Assembly (NCBI RefSeq): GCF_041435215.1
Contig: NZ_CP108394.1
Coordinates: forward strand, 1 to 64,000
Length of the DNA: 64,000 nucleotides
Source of the DNA: Streptomyces sp. NBC_01314
GTDB taxonomy: Bacteria > Actinomycetota > Actinomycetes > Streptomycetales > Streptomycetaceae
Reading direction: 5' to 3'
Below the pieces are notes generated by a model. The model was not told the origin of the DNA. It saw only the letters and a list, made by a program, of their open reading frames with translations, and made no database searches. The position numbers were made by a program, and so were the translations under genes. Of the stretch, positions 34,920 to 43,456 are shown one piece after another (positions within the stretch are counted from its first letter, which is position 1; each line of letters opens with the position of its first letter).

Positions 34920-36260
34920 CTACGGGATCTTGTAGCCGGCGTTGTCGGAGAAGTCCTGGTCGATGGCGCGGGCGGCCTTTTCCAGGGCGCTCTTGGGGTC
35001 GGCGCCGCCGTAGATGGAGTTCAGGGCCTCGCTGAACTTCGAGGTGATCACGGGGTATCCGGCGGTCACCGGGCGGGTGACGGCGACGCAGGAGGAGGTT
35101 ATGTCGCTGTCGCCGCAGGGCTTGGCGAGCTGGTCGGCGAAGAGCTGGAGCGGGCCGCCCTGCTGGTAGAGGCTGCTCTTGGCGAGCGCGGTCCTGGTGG
35201 CGGGCACCGCGCCGTTGGCGGTCGTCATGGCGGTGACGTTGGTGTCGTCCAGGAGGGTGTCCAGGAACGTGCCGGCGGCTTTGGCGTTCTTGCTGTCGGC
35301 GCCGATGCCCCAGGCCCAGGAGCCCTGGCCGGTCTTGGGTCCGTTGCCGAAGTCGGGCAGTGGCAGGACGACGAGGTCGTCGCCGAGGGCCTCGCTGTAG
35401 GCGGGGTACATCCAGTGGCCGACCCAGCTCAGGGCGACGCGGTCCTTGGCGAAGGCGTTGCCGTCGGTGTTGGGGTCGACGTAGGTCTTCCAGGACTGGA
35501 AGGTCTTCAGGGCCGAGACCACGGCCGGAGTGTCGAGGGCGCCTTCGGCCTTGCCGTCCTTGAGGAGGGTGCCGCCGGCTGACCAGACGATCGGGGCGAA
35601 GCCGTAGGTGCCCCACTCGTTGGCATAGCCGCCGCTCTCCTGGAGGTCGAGGGGTTTGCCGTCGGAGTCCTTGGCCTTCAGCGTCTTGAGCGCGGCGGTG
35701 AACTCCTCAGCTGTCCAGTCGTCGGACAGGCCGGTCGGGTACTTCACGCCGGCGGCGTCCAGCAGCTTCTTGTTGCCGTAGATACCGAGACCCGAGTCGA
35801 ACATGCCCAGGCCGTAGTGCTTGCCGTCGATCTCGCCCTGCGCCTTGTTCGCGTCGGTGGCGTTGTCCATGGTCTTGGCGGAGACGAAGGTGTCGATCGG
35901 GGCGAGTTTCTTGTTGTAGACGAAGTTCGCCATGGTCGGGCCGTCGAACTCCATCACGTCCGGCAGCTCGGAGGCGTTGGTGGCGGTGATGGTCTTGGTG
36001 TAGTCGGCGTCGGGTATCAGCTTCAGGTCGACCTTGATCTTGCTCTGTGAGGAGTTGAAGGCTTTCACCGCGTTCTGCAGCGCACTGACCTCGTTCTTCT
36101 GGCCCTGGTGGGCCCAGACACTGATGGTGCCCTTGCCGCTCCCGGCCTCGGCGGAGGTATCGGTGCCGCTGCCCGAGCCGCAGGCGGCCAGCGCCACCAG
36201 GGGGGCCAGGGCCAGGGCCGTACATGCGGTGCGGCGGTGCTTTCTGCTGGTCGAGCTCAT
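34920..36260 (-). CDS. Extracellular sugar-binding lipoprotein
   Basis: A 446-residue family 1 solute-binding protein. A lipoprotein signal with lipobox LVALAAC (Cys27) anchors it to the membrane outside. The mature part has the family pattern (GTISVWAHQGQKNEVSALQNAVKAFNS, VMEFDGPTMANFVY, LSWVGHWMYPAYSEAL). It delivers the sugar to the two permeases downstream. The divergent GH32 and GH1 glycosidases suggest a fructoside or beta-glucoside substrate, but the sugar cannot be read from the sequence. Confidence 0.92.
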   Translation of the reverse strand: MSSTSRKHRRTACTALALAPLVALAACGSGSGTDTSAEAGSGKGTISVWAHQGQKNEVSALQNAVKAFNSSQSKIKVDLKLIPDADYTKTITATNASELPDVMEFDGPTMANFVYNKKLAPIDTFVSAKTMDNATDANKAQGEIDGKHYGLGMFDSGLGIYGNKKLLDAAGVKYPTGLSDDWTAEEFTAALKTLKAKDSDGKPLDLQESGGYANEWGTYGFAPIVWSAGGTLLKDGKAEGALDTPAVVSALKTFQSWKTYVDPNTDGNAFAKDRVALSWVGHWMYPAYSEALGDDLVVLPLPDFGNGPKTGQGSWAWGIGADSKNAKAAGTFLDTLLDDTNVTAMTTANGAVPATRTALAKSSLYQQGGPLQLFADQLAKPCGDSDITSSCVAVTRPVTAGYPVITSKFSEALNSIYGGADPKSALEKAARAIDQDFSDNAGYKIP

Positions 36261-36334
36261 GGCTGTGCCTCCGTGCTGTGGCGAGGGTTCGACGATGTGC
36301 TTGCCGGGCGTGGGGGTGTGGGGCTTTCGGGCAG

Positions 36335-37357
36335 CTACTGCGGGCCGCGCGGGCGGGGCGGGGCGGTGGTCTCGCGCAGGACGAGGCGGATGGGCATCTG
36401 CACCTGCTCGGCGGGCGGTTCGGTGTCGGGTTCGTCCAGCTGGCGCAGCAGCAGCCGGGCGGCTTGGGCGCCCTGGTCGGCGACCGGCTGGGCGACGGTG
36501 GTCAGGCCGACCACGTCGGCGAGTTCGTGGTCGTCGAAGCCGACGACGGACACGTCGTCAGGGACCCTGAGGCGGTGGCGGCGCAGGGCGCGCAGGGCGC
36601 CCATCGCCATCTCGTCGGACTGCGCGAACACGGCGGTCGGCGGCCGGGAGGCGGCCAGCAGCTCGGTCATCGCCCGCTCGCCGCCCTCGACGGTGTAGTC
36701 ACCGTCGGCCTCCAGGGCCGGGTCGTGCTCGATCCCGGCCTCGGTCAGTACGTCCAGGTAGGCGTTGCGGCGTTCGATCGGGGTGGTCCAGTGCAGCGGC
36801 CCGCTGGATCCGCTGATCATGCCGATGCGGCGGTGGCCGAGGTTGACCAGATGCCGTACGGCGCTTTCGGTGCCGGCCCGGTCGTCGATGCCGACGACGG
36901 TGAAGCCGGGCCGGGTGCCGCCGACCGTGGTGGCCAGCGGCACCCCCAGTGAGCGCAGTGCGGCGGACTCCGCATCGTCAGGAATGAGGAGCGACAGCAC
37001 CGCGTCCACGCGCTTGCGGACCGGCAGCTTGGTGAAGAAGCGCTTGCGTGTCTCCGGCGAGCCCAGGTTGTACAGCAGCACGTCGTAGCCGGCGGCGCTG
37101 AACTCGCGCTCGGCGGCATCCAGGACGGTGCCGAAGAACCAGCGGCCCACGTACGGGACCACGACCCCGATGGTGTAGGTGCGCCCGCTGGCCAGGCTGG
37201 AGGCGGAGCGTGAGGCGGTGTAGCCGAGTTGGGCGGCCAGGGCCGTGATCTGCGCCCGTACCTCCTGTGACACCCCCGGCCGGCCGCGCAGCGCGCGGGA
37301 CACGGTGGACGCCGAGACTCCGGCGGCGCGGGCGACATCGGTGATGCTGGCCGTCAC
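36335..37357 (-). CDS. LacI-family transcriptional regulator
   Basis: A 340-residue repressor. The N-terminal helix-turn-helix and hinge (SITDVARAAGVSASTVSRALRGRPGVSQEVR) are followed by a periplasmic-binding-like sugar-sensing domain (GVVVPYVGRWFFGTVLDAAEREF, GIDDRAGTESAVRHLVNLGHRRIGMISG). It heads the transporter operon and is divergent from the glycosidase genes. The operator-like palindrome at 37429-37447 lies between them, so it probably controls both units. Confidence 0.93.
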   Translation of the reverse strand: MTASITDVARAAGVSASTVSRALRGRPGVSQEVRAQITALAAQLGYTASRSASSLASGRTYTIGVVVPYVGRWFFGTVLDAAEREFSAAGYDVLLYNLGSPETRKRFFTKLPVRKRVDAVLSLLIPDDAESAALRSLGVPLATTVGGTRPGFTVVGIDDRAGTESAVRHLVNLGHRRIGMISGSSGPLHWTTPIERRNAYLDVLTEAGIEHDPALEADGDYTVEGGERAMTELLAASRPPTAVFAQSDEMAMGALRALRRHRLRVPDDVSVVGFDDHELADVVGLTTVAQPVADQGAQAARLLLRQLDEPDTEPPAEQVQMPIRLVLRETTAPPRPRGPQ

Positions 37358-37428
37358 GGCGGATACCTCCCGTTGATTTCACATCGGTGTGATCTGTGGG
37401 TGACGTGACCGTAAACCCGCCCACCTTG

Positions 37429-37447
37429 TTGCGCAAGCGTTTGCGTT
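37429..37447. promoter_or_regulatory. LacI-type operator
   Basis: TTGCGCAAGCGTTTGCGTT is a near-perfect inverted repeat around a central CG, the classic form of a LacI/GalR-family operator. It lies in the divergent region between the LacI gene and the GH32 gene and is the likely binding site of that repressor. Confidence 0.75.
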
Positions 37448-37537
37448 CATATTTACTTGGGCCGGTTCTCAAGAGACCTTTTTGTTATCCAGCGTCAGCG
37501 CACACGTTTGGGCGCTGTGGAGCGACAGGACCTGTGC

Positions 37538-38887
37538 ATGCGATACGCCCCGCCCGGCCTCTGCGTGAACGACTTCGCCGTCCTGCGCGACGAGGACGGC
37601 ACGTACGCGGTGCTGCACCTGCAGGGGCCCTGGACAACGGACTTCGACCATCTGCGGATGGAGACCTCCTACGGCCGGGCCACCTCCACCGACCTGGTCC
37701 ACTGGCAGCCCCAGGGCACCCCCTTCGGCAACGGTCTGCCGGGCCGCTTCGACCAGCAGGCGGTGTGGACGATGCATCCGATCCCTCACGGCGACGGAAT
37801 GGCGATGTTCTACACGGGCGTCAGCGGTCTCACACCGGGCGGCTGGCCCCTCCAGTCCATCGGGCTGGCGCACTCCGGGCGCACCGACGGCACAGCCTGG
37901 CGCCGCCACGGGAGCGTGCCGGTCGTCGAGGCTGATCCGCGCTGGTACCGCACCGGTGAACGCATGGGCTGGCGCGACCCGTTCGTCGTACGCGACGACG
38001 AGAGGGACGGCTGGGTCATGGTCGTCTGCGCCAGCGACGCCTCCCTCCCGGTGGAGGTCAGCGGCTGCGTCGCGCTGGCCACTTCCGAGGACCTGGAGCA
38101 CTGGACCGTCCACCCGCCGCTCATCTCACCCGGCGACGTCGACGAGTTGGAGTGCCCGGTCCTGGAACACCTCGACGACGGAACCTGGCTGCTGCTCGGC
38201 TCCATCGGCGCCACCCGCGGTTTCGAGGCGTGGACCGCCCCGAGCCTGCGGGGCCCCTGGACCCGGCGCGGCCCGCTCGGCCCGACCGGCACCTACGCCC
38301 CGCGCGTCATCGCCGCGCCCGACGGCTCCCGCGTCGTACTGCACACCACGCCCCGCCAAGTCGGCCTCACCGACACCGGGCAGCGGTGCCGCGGCATGCT
38401 CGCCCAGCCCAAATCCCTTGTCGTTCACGGCGATTGCGCGCCCCGACTGCAATGGTGGCCCGGCCTGGACGGCTGGCTCGGCGAAGAGACCGACCGCCCC
38501 GCCCCGCACGCGGTCGGCGACATCGACATCTCCGGCCCGGTCGAGATCACCCTGCGCACGGACACGCCCGGCGGCGGCCGTTGCGCCCTCGCCGTGGGCT
38601 GCGACGGCAAGAACCTCTGGATCACCGGCCCCGACGGGACCCGGCTCGGCGAGACCGTCCTGACAAACCCCGCCACCACCTTGCGCATCCTCACCGTCGG
38701 GGAGTACATCGAGGTCTACGCCGACAACGTCTTCGCCCTGACCACCCTGTGCTACTCCGGCCACCCCGCCCCGTGGACAGCCTTCGCCGAAGGACACGAG
38801 CGCCCCGTCCCCGTCCGCCCGGTCCGCCTGCCCGACCCTCACCGCGACGACGCCTCGGCCATCTGGCCCGGCCCCTCACCGCGCTGA
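37538..38887 (+). CDS. Glycoside hydrolase family 32-type protein
   Basis: A 449-residue protein with the five-bladed propeller of GH32 (invertase, levanase, fructosidase). The catalytic landmarks are VNDF with the nucleophile Asp12, WRDPF (near 145-149, transition-state stabiliser) and ELECPV (near 203-208, acid/base). A C-terminal beta-sandwich follows. No signal peptide is seen, so it probably acts in the cytoplasm on imported fructosides. ATG 37538 begins at the conserved core; an in-frame ATG at 37457 would overlap the promoter region. It is the first gene of a two-gene operon with the GH1 gene. Confidence 0.85.
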   Translation: MRYAPPGLCVNDFAVLRDEDGTYAVLHLQGPWTTDFDHLRMETSYGRATSTDLVHWQPQGTPFGNGLPGRFDQQAVWTMHPIPHGDGMAMFYTGVSGLTPGGWPLQSIGLAHSGRTDGTAWRRHGSVPVVEADPRWYRTGERMGWRDPFVVRDDERDGWVMVVCASDASLPVEVSGCVALATSEDLEHWTVHPPLISPGDVDELECPVLEHLDDGTWLLLGSIGATRGFEAWTAPSLRGPWTRRGPLGPTGTYAPRVIAAPDGSRVVLHTTPRQVGLTDTGQRCRGMLAQPKSLVVHGDCAPRLQWWPGLDGWLGEETDRPAPHAVGDIDISGPVEITLRTDTPGGGRCALAVGCDGKNLWITGPDGTRLGETVLTNPATTLRILTVGEYIEVYADNVFALTTLCYSGHPAPWTAFAEGHERPVPVRPVRLPDPHRDDASAIWPGPSPR

Positions 38888-38916
38888 CCCGACCTCCCCT
38901 CCGGAAAGGCCCCGTC

Positions 38917-40125
38917 ATGCCCGCCGTGAACGTCACCGCCGACGGTCTCCGCTTCCCCGACGGCTTCCTGTGGGGAGCCTCCACCGCCGCCCACCAGATC
39001 GAGGGCAACAACGTCAACAGCGACTGGTGGCACATGGAGCACAGCGGCGGCTCTGTCGCCGAACCCAGCCTCGACGCCGCCGACAGCTACCACCGGTGGC
39101 GCGAGGACATGGACCTGCTGGCCCGGCTCGGCTTCACCGACTACCGCTTCAGCATCGAATGGGCCCGCATCGAGCCCATACCCGGCCACTTCTCCAAGGC
39201 GGAGATCGCCCACTACCGGCGCATGGTCGACGGCGCGCTCGAACGCGGCCTGCGCCCCATGGTGACCCTGCACCACTTCACCGTGCCGCACTGGTTCGCC
39301 GAGCGGGGCGGCTGGACCGCCAAGGGCGCCGTCGAACGGTTCGAGCGGTACGTACAGGCCACCGCACCGATCATCGGCGAGGGCGTACGGCACGTGTGCA
39401 CCATCAACGAACCCAACATGATCGCGGTCGCCGGAGCCATCCGCGAACTGGGCACCGAAGCACCTCCCACGGCGGGACTCGTGCTGCCCGACAAGGCCAC
39501 CACCGACGCCCTGATCAAGGCACACCACCGCGCGAGGGCCGCAGTCAAGGCGATCTCCGACGACATCCAGGTCGGCTGGTCCATCGCCAACCAGGTCTAC
39601 CAGGCCCTGCCGGGCGCCGAAGCCACCACCGCCGCCTACAGCCACCCCCGCGAAGACGTCTTCATCGAAGCCGCCCGCGACGACGAATGGATCGGCGTCC
39701 AGTCCTACACCCGCACCAGGATCACCACCGACGGCCCCCTCCCCGCCCCCGACGACGCCGAACGCACCCTCACCGGCTGGGAGTACTACCCGCAGGCCAT
39801 CGGACACGCGCTGCGCCACACCGCCGAGATCGTCGGCGACGTCCCCCTGATCGTCACCGAGAACGGCATCGCCACCGACGACGACACCCGCCGCATCGCC
39901 TACACCACCGGAGCACTCCAGGAGATCTCCGCCGCCATGGAGGACGGCCTCGACGTACGCGGCTACCTCCACTGGAGCGCCCTCGACAACTACGAATGGG
40001 GCTCCTACAAGCCCACCTTCGGCCTCATCGCCTTCGACCCCGACACCTTCGAACGCACCCCCAAACCCTCCGCGGCCTGGCTCGGCGGCCTCGCCCGCAC
40101 CGGCCTACTGCCCCGAGCCTCCTGA
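38917..40125 (+). CDS. Glycoside hydrolase family 1 (beta-glucosidase type)
   Basis: A 402-residue cytoplasmic GH1 enzyme. The acid/base glutamate is in TINEPN (about 165) and the nucleophile in VTENG (about 315). FLWGASTAAHQIEG marks the start of the barrel and HWSALDNYEWG its end. The length is slightly short for the family. It begins 29 bp after the GH32 gene, behind GGAAAGG, so the two are co-transcribed. It probably hydrolyses the imported glycoside. Confidence 0.93.
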   Translation: MPAVNVTADGLRFPDGFLWGASTAAHQIEGNNVNSDWWHMEHSGGSVAEPSLDAADSYHRWREDMDLLARLGFTDYRFSIEWARIEPIPGHFSKAEIAHYRRMVDGALERGLRPMVTLHHFTVPHWFAERGGWTAKGAVERFERYVQATAPIIGEGVRHVCTINEPNMIAVAGAIRELGTEAPPTAGLVLPDKATTDALIKAHHRARAAVKAISDDIQVGWSIANQVYQALPGAEATTAAYSHPREDVFIEAARDDEWIGVQSYTRTRITTDGPLPAPDDAERTLTGWEYYPQAIGHALRHTAEIVGDVPLIVTENGIATDDDTRRIAYTTGALQEISAAMEDGLDVRGYLHWSALDNYEWGSYKPTFGLIAFDPDTFERTPKPSAAWLGGLARTGLLPRAS

Positions 40126-40463
40126 GCGACCCGCGCAGGTCGTTCCTGGACTGAGACCGACTCCTGCGGCGCAGACCACCGGCCGTACCTGATGGTTCCG
40201 GCTCGACCTGGTGCTCGGGCCGGAACCCATCCCCGTCTTCCACATATCCGCCGGCTCGGCGCGGGTTCAGACGTGTTCGATCCCCTGCCCCATCCAGCGC
40301 AGGGCCGCCGGCGTCCACGGCACCCTGCCGCGCGTGGCATTACCGCGAATTCGGCCCTCAGGCATCGGTGAACTGCGGGGCATCGGTGAACTGCGGGACG
40401 AAGCCGCCCGCCCCGGGGTCCGGGGCGGGCGGCTTCGTCGTCCGACTCGTCGTGCCTGCCCGG
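40126..40463. other. Intergenic stretch with terminator and tandem repeat
   Basis: No gene is seen. It holds a tandem 17-bp duplication (CATCGGTGAACTGCGGG, near 40364-40397) directly before the strong terminator hairpin at 40397-40439. Confidence 0.5.
40397..40439. terminator. Strong terminator hairpin
   Basis: A perfect 19-bp stem, GACGAAGCCGCCCGCCCCG paired with its complement, around a 5-nt loop. It lies after the GH32-GH1 operon and before the minus-strand gene fragment at 40464-40616, and could act in both directions. Confidence 0.85.
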
Positions 40464-40616
40464 TCACGCCAGGTTCTTCTCCAAGGCGGTGACATAGGCG
40501 TTGATGAAATGGCCGCGTACCCCGTCGCCGGCCGGTGCCAGCGGATCGGCGGTCAGGCCTCTGGCCCGGTCGGTGAGTGAGCCGAGCAGCGGCATGTTCT
40601 CCTGCAGCGTCTCTGA
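40464..40616 (-). pseudogene. C-terminal fragment of an unidentified gene
   Basis: An open frame of about 50 codons on the minus strand ends in a normal stop at 40464 and reads ...NMPLLGSLTDRARGLTADPLAPAGDGVRGHFINAYVTALEKNLA. It looks like a genuine protein C-terminus, with the terminator hairpin just after it. It is cut off by a stop at 40617-40619, next to the TnpB-like locus, so the rest was probably lost when that element arrived. Confidence 0.45.
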
Positions 40617-40759
40617 TCAGCTTAGTGATCCCATGTCGGACGTGGTGTCCGGTATGGGGTCTGCCCACTGTGGAGGGGTGGCGTGGGCGTGCAGGTGGAA
40701 GCCCGCGCCCAGTGCTGTCCCTCGTGGCCGATGCCGGTTGGTGGGTGTGCTGATCGTCG
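40617..40759 (-). other. 3' flank of the TnpB-like gene
   Basis: Non-coding DNA downstream of the TnpB-like stop. If the gene is a working OMEGA nuclease, its guide RNA would be expected to overlap the gene's 3' end and run into this stretch, with the element's right end near 40617. No hairpin typical of IS605 ends was recognised. Confidence 0.3.
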
Positions 40760-42619
40760 TCACGCCCTGGTGCCGGTCGGCTGCGCGGGGCAGCCGTCTG
40801 CGGTCCGTGATGGGGGTCCCCCCGCTCGAGCGAAGTCGAGAGTGGGGGAGTGTCCCTCCGGACGCTGGCCCGCCGGACCCGAAGGGCCGGTGGGGGAGGG
40901 TGTCCGGCGTCGCCTGGGCGTCGGACGTGTGGTGCGGTGCCGGGTGGGTCCGGTCTTGGACCGGTCCGTCCGGCTGGTCTTCGGCGCGGGTGTGATGACC
41001 GCGCCCGCTTCGAGTTTGTCGGTCACGGTGCGGATGGCCATGGCACCGGTGGTGCGGTCGGTGACGGTCTTGGTCTGGTGAGTCAGGCCGCGGGCGGCGA
41101 TGCGCTTCCAGGCGCCCGCATCGCGGTCGCCCTGCCAGCCGCAGGAGCCGCACAGGGCCCACTTCCAGCCCGCAATGGTGGGCCGGTCGGGGGCCTTGCG
41201 GTGCCGCAACACCTCCAGGCACTGCGGGCAGTGCTTCGAGGTGTTGCGGGCCGGGACGGTGACCACAGCGATACCGGTCTCGGCGGCCAGGTGCCGCATC
41301 CGGTCCACGATCTGCCCGCGCACGGCCTGGGAGAGCCGGGTGTTCATCGTGCGGCCCATGCCCCGGGCCTCCATCGAGCGCAGGTCCTCCACGTAGATCA
41401 GGCTCGCGCCGGCGGCGAGAGCCTGATCGACAGCCCACCGTGCACCAGCCCGGGCCAGGGCGTCGTTGAGGTTCGACCGGCGCCCGGACACGTGCCGGAT
41501 CTCCTCGGCCAGGACCTGGTGCCTGGCCGTCAGGGCGTGCTGTTCGTCTTCGGCGATGAGCCGCTGGTAGTGACCGGCCTTGGTGTGCAGCTGCTCGCCC
41601 TGGCGGCGCAGCCGGTGCTGCTTGGCAAGAACACCAGCCGCCCGGAACATGCCGCCGCCGCCGAGGGCGGTGATGGTTCCGTCGGCGTGCAGCCGGGCGG
41701 CCCCGGCGGACAGCAGGGTGTTCAGTCCCCAGTCCACGCCGAGCGCGACTGCGTGTCCGCTCCGCTGCGTCCTGGGGACGGCGTGGGTGTAGGCGAGGTC
41801 GGCCCGCACCCGGCCCCGGTGGATGCGCAGGGTGGGCAGGTGCAGCACCGCACCCGCGGGGACCGTCGGCGGCAGGCTGAGCGGGCAGGAGATCCACGTC
41901 CAGTCCTTGTAGGACCGCGGGTCCGGGCGGGTGGGCAGTTGCAGCCGCAGCAGCGCCCGGCCCGGCTCGTCGGCGCGTTCGAGGGTGGCCTGCTGCTGGT
42001 CGCAGGCGGACAGCAGCAGCATCCGTGCGATGCGGGGCGCGGCCTCCACCTCGAACACGTTCACCGGCATCCGGCCGTGCTGCTTGACGAACGCGGTGAT
42101 CTGCCGGGTCCGGCCCTTGATGACGCTGGACGGCAGGTACTCCCCGCCGGGCACCGCCGCACGCACCCGGTCCCACTCCTTGGGGGTGCGCCTGGCGGGG
42201 TCGGCGGGCCAGGTCGCGAGCACTCCGGCGGTCAGGTCGGCGCGCCACTTCGCCGCACGCAGCGTGCGCCCGGCCGCCTCCTGGGCGATGCGCACGATGC
42301 GGTCATTGACCCGGATGCCCCCGGCCGGGCCAGCCGTCCAGCCCAGGCGGCGCAGGGCCATCCAGGCGTTCGACGGCAGCGGGCGGCCCGCGGCGTCCTC
42401 ACCGGCGGCCAGCACGTCCACATCGGCGGCGTTCCAGTGCTCGGCCAGCAGCGCGGCGACCATGCCCGACACCAGATCAGCAGCCCAGCCCACCCGCTCT
42501 GCCAGCACCGCAGCGGACAGGAGCTCACCCGTCTTCTCCTCCACACCGGTACGCAGCAGACCACGGGCGCACGCGGTACGGGCGATCTCGCCCCCGGCGA
42601 GCGGCAGTTTCCGGCTCAC
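40760..42619 (-). CDS. TnpB-like RuvC nuclease without TnpA
   Basis: A 619-residue protein of the TnpB/OrfB group, RNA-guided DNA nucleases encoded in IS200/IS605-type elements and ancestral to Cas12. All RuvC landmarks are present: VALGVDWG (D296), IYVEDLR (E411) and GDRDAGAWKRIA (D498/D500). A four-cysteine zinc ribbon (C464, C467, C490, C493) precedes the last. The N-terminal 280 residues are longer than in typical TnpB (about 400 in total). The C-terminal tail from about 540 is low-complexity and partly encoded by a G-rich hairpin (40812-40855). No TnpA transposase adjoins it, so it may be a stranded or domesticated copy. Confidence 0.8.
   Translation of the reverse strand: MSRKLPLAGGEIARTACARGLLRTGVEEKTGELLSAAVLAERVGWAADLVSGMVAALLAEHWNAADVDVLAAGEDAAGRPLPSNAWMALRRLGWTAGPAGGIRVNDRIVRIAQEAAGRTLRAAKWRADLTAGVLATWPADPARRTPKEWDRVRAAVPGGEYLPSSVIKGRTRQITAFVKQHGRMPVNVFEVEAAPRIARMLLLSACDQQQATLERADEPGRALLRLQLPTRPDPRSYKDWTWISCPLSLPPTVPAGAVLHLPTLRIHRGRVRADLAYTHAVPRTQRSGHAVALGVDWGLNTLLSAGAARLHADGTITALGGGGMFRAAGVLAKQHRLRRQGEQLHTKAGHYQRLIAEDEQHALTARHQVLAEEIRHVSGRRSNLNDALARAGARWAVDQALAAGASLIYVEDLRSMEARGMGRTMNTRLSQAVRGQIVDRMRHLAAETGIAVVTVPARNTSKHCPQCLEVLRHRKAPDRPTIAGWKWALCGSCGWQGDRDAGAWKRIAARGLTHQTKTVTDRTTGAMAIRTVTDKLEAGAVITPAPKTSRTDRSKTGPTRHRTTRPTPRRRRTPSPTGPSGPAGQRPEGHSPTLDFARAGGPPSRTADGCPAQPTGTRA
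40812..40855. repeat. G-rich imperfect hairpin within the TnpB-like 3' end
   Basis: GGGGGTCCCCCCGCTCGAGC, a short loop, then GTCGAGAGTGGGGGAG form a long imperfect stem-loop. Hairpins of closely similar sequence are, to my knowledge, scattered in many Streptomyces genomes. Here it supplies the codons for part of the protein tail (SPTLDFARAGGPP). Confidence 0.55.
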
Positions 42620-42884
42620 CGATACCCCTTCCCGTCCGCGATGCTGTCATCCGGTCAACGACACCCCCCGCGGAAGGTCACGCATTCGATCCACGCACTC
42701 ACATACGACACCGACACCGAGCACACGGCATGACACAGGCGGATGACGAATCGCTACGGATACCTAAGGAAATACGTGAGCCTGCCGCTGGAGTCGATGT
42801 AGCGCAGTGCGCTGACAGGATGTGACGCCGTCGGCAGGTCGCGTCTCAGCCGCTGTGCGGAGTTGCGGGCCACCGTGTGTGAGG

Positions 42885-43355
42885 TCAGGGGCCGGCGTGT
42901 CGTTGCAGCAAGGATTGGACACTGAAGGGCTGTACCTCCAGCAGGACGATGGTGGTGTTGGAACGGACCACGCCAGGCGCTTCGAGCAGCAGGTTCGTAA
43001 TGCGGTGCAGGTCCTCGGTGTCCCGGGCGACCACACGGGCGAGGAGATCGCCGTCGCCCGTGGTGACGAGCAGTTCGACCACCTCGGGGATGCGCAGGAT
43101 CGCCTCCTGGGTGGGCTGCCCCACGCGCTGGCTGATCGACATCGTGATCAGGGCCAGCAGGGGGTAGCCGAGAGCTGCGGGGTCCACGCGCCGGCTGGGC
43201 TCCTTCAGTCGGCCGTCTTCCTCAAGTCGCTTCAGACGGGCCTGCACGGTGTTGCGGGCCAGACCGAGCCGGTCGGCCAGAGCGATCGTTGTGGCCCGTG
43301 GATCCGCGTCGAGCGCCAGGAGGATTCGGGCGTCGAGGGCGTCGACGTTTCGCAT
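42885..43355 (-). CDS. Lrp/AsnC-family regulator
   Basis: A 156-residue regulator. The N-terminal winged helix-turn-helix (LDARILLALDADPRATTIALADRLGLARNTVQARLKRLEEDG) is followed by the ligand-binding RAM domain (PEVVELLVTTGDGDLLARVVARDTEDLHRIT). Lrp proteins usually sense an amino acid. The divergent PLP decarboxylase is the obvious target, and the operator-like repeat at 43389-43407 lies between them. ATG 43355 starts the conserved domain; ATG 43367 is the alternative. Confidence 0.92.
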   Translation of the reverse strand: MRNVDALDARILLALDADPRATTIALADRLGLARNTVQARLKRLEEDGRLKEPSRRVDPAALGYPLLALITMSISQRVGQPTQEAILRIPEVVELLVTTGDGDLLARVVARDTEDLHRITNLLLEAPGVVRSNTTIVLLEVQPFSVQSLLQRHAGP

Positions 43356-43388
43356 GCTGCCCAGCATCTCACATCACACGCGGGCAGC

Positions 43389-43407
43389 ATTGAGCATTCT
43401 GCTCAAT
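43389..43407. promoter_or_regulatory. Lrp operator candidate
   Basis: ATTGAGCATTCTGCTCAAT is a perfect 8-bp inverted repeat around TTC, set in unusually A/T-rich DNA between the Lrp gene and the decarboxylase. Its size and symmetry fit Lrp/AsnC-type binding sites. A related half-site (ATGCTCAG) recurs near the start of the decarboxylase gene. Confidence 0.7.
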
Positions 43408-43456
43408 ATTTTTTCCACATATTGCGCAGTTCGGTAGGCCTTTCTACGTTCTCACC

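Noticed and set aside
31243..35616. A 1457-codon minus-strand open frame across the FG-GAP and transporter genes
   Set aside because: It runs antisense to or out of frame with recognised genes and has the basic, low-complexity composition of a shadow frame.
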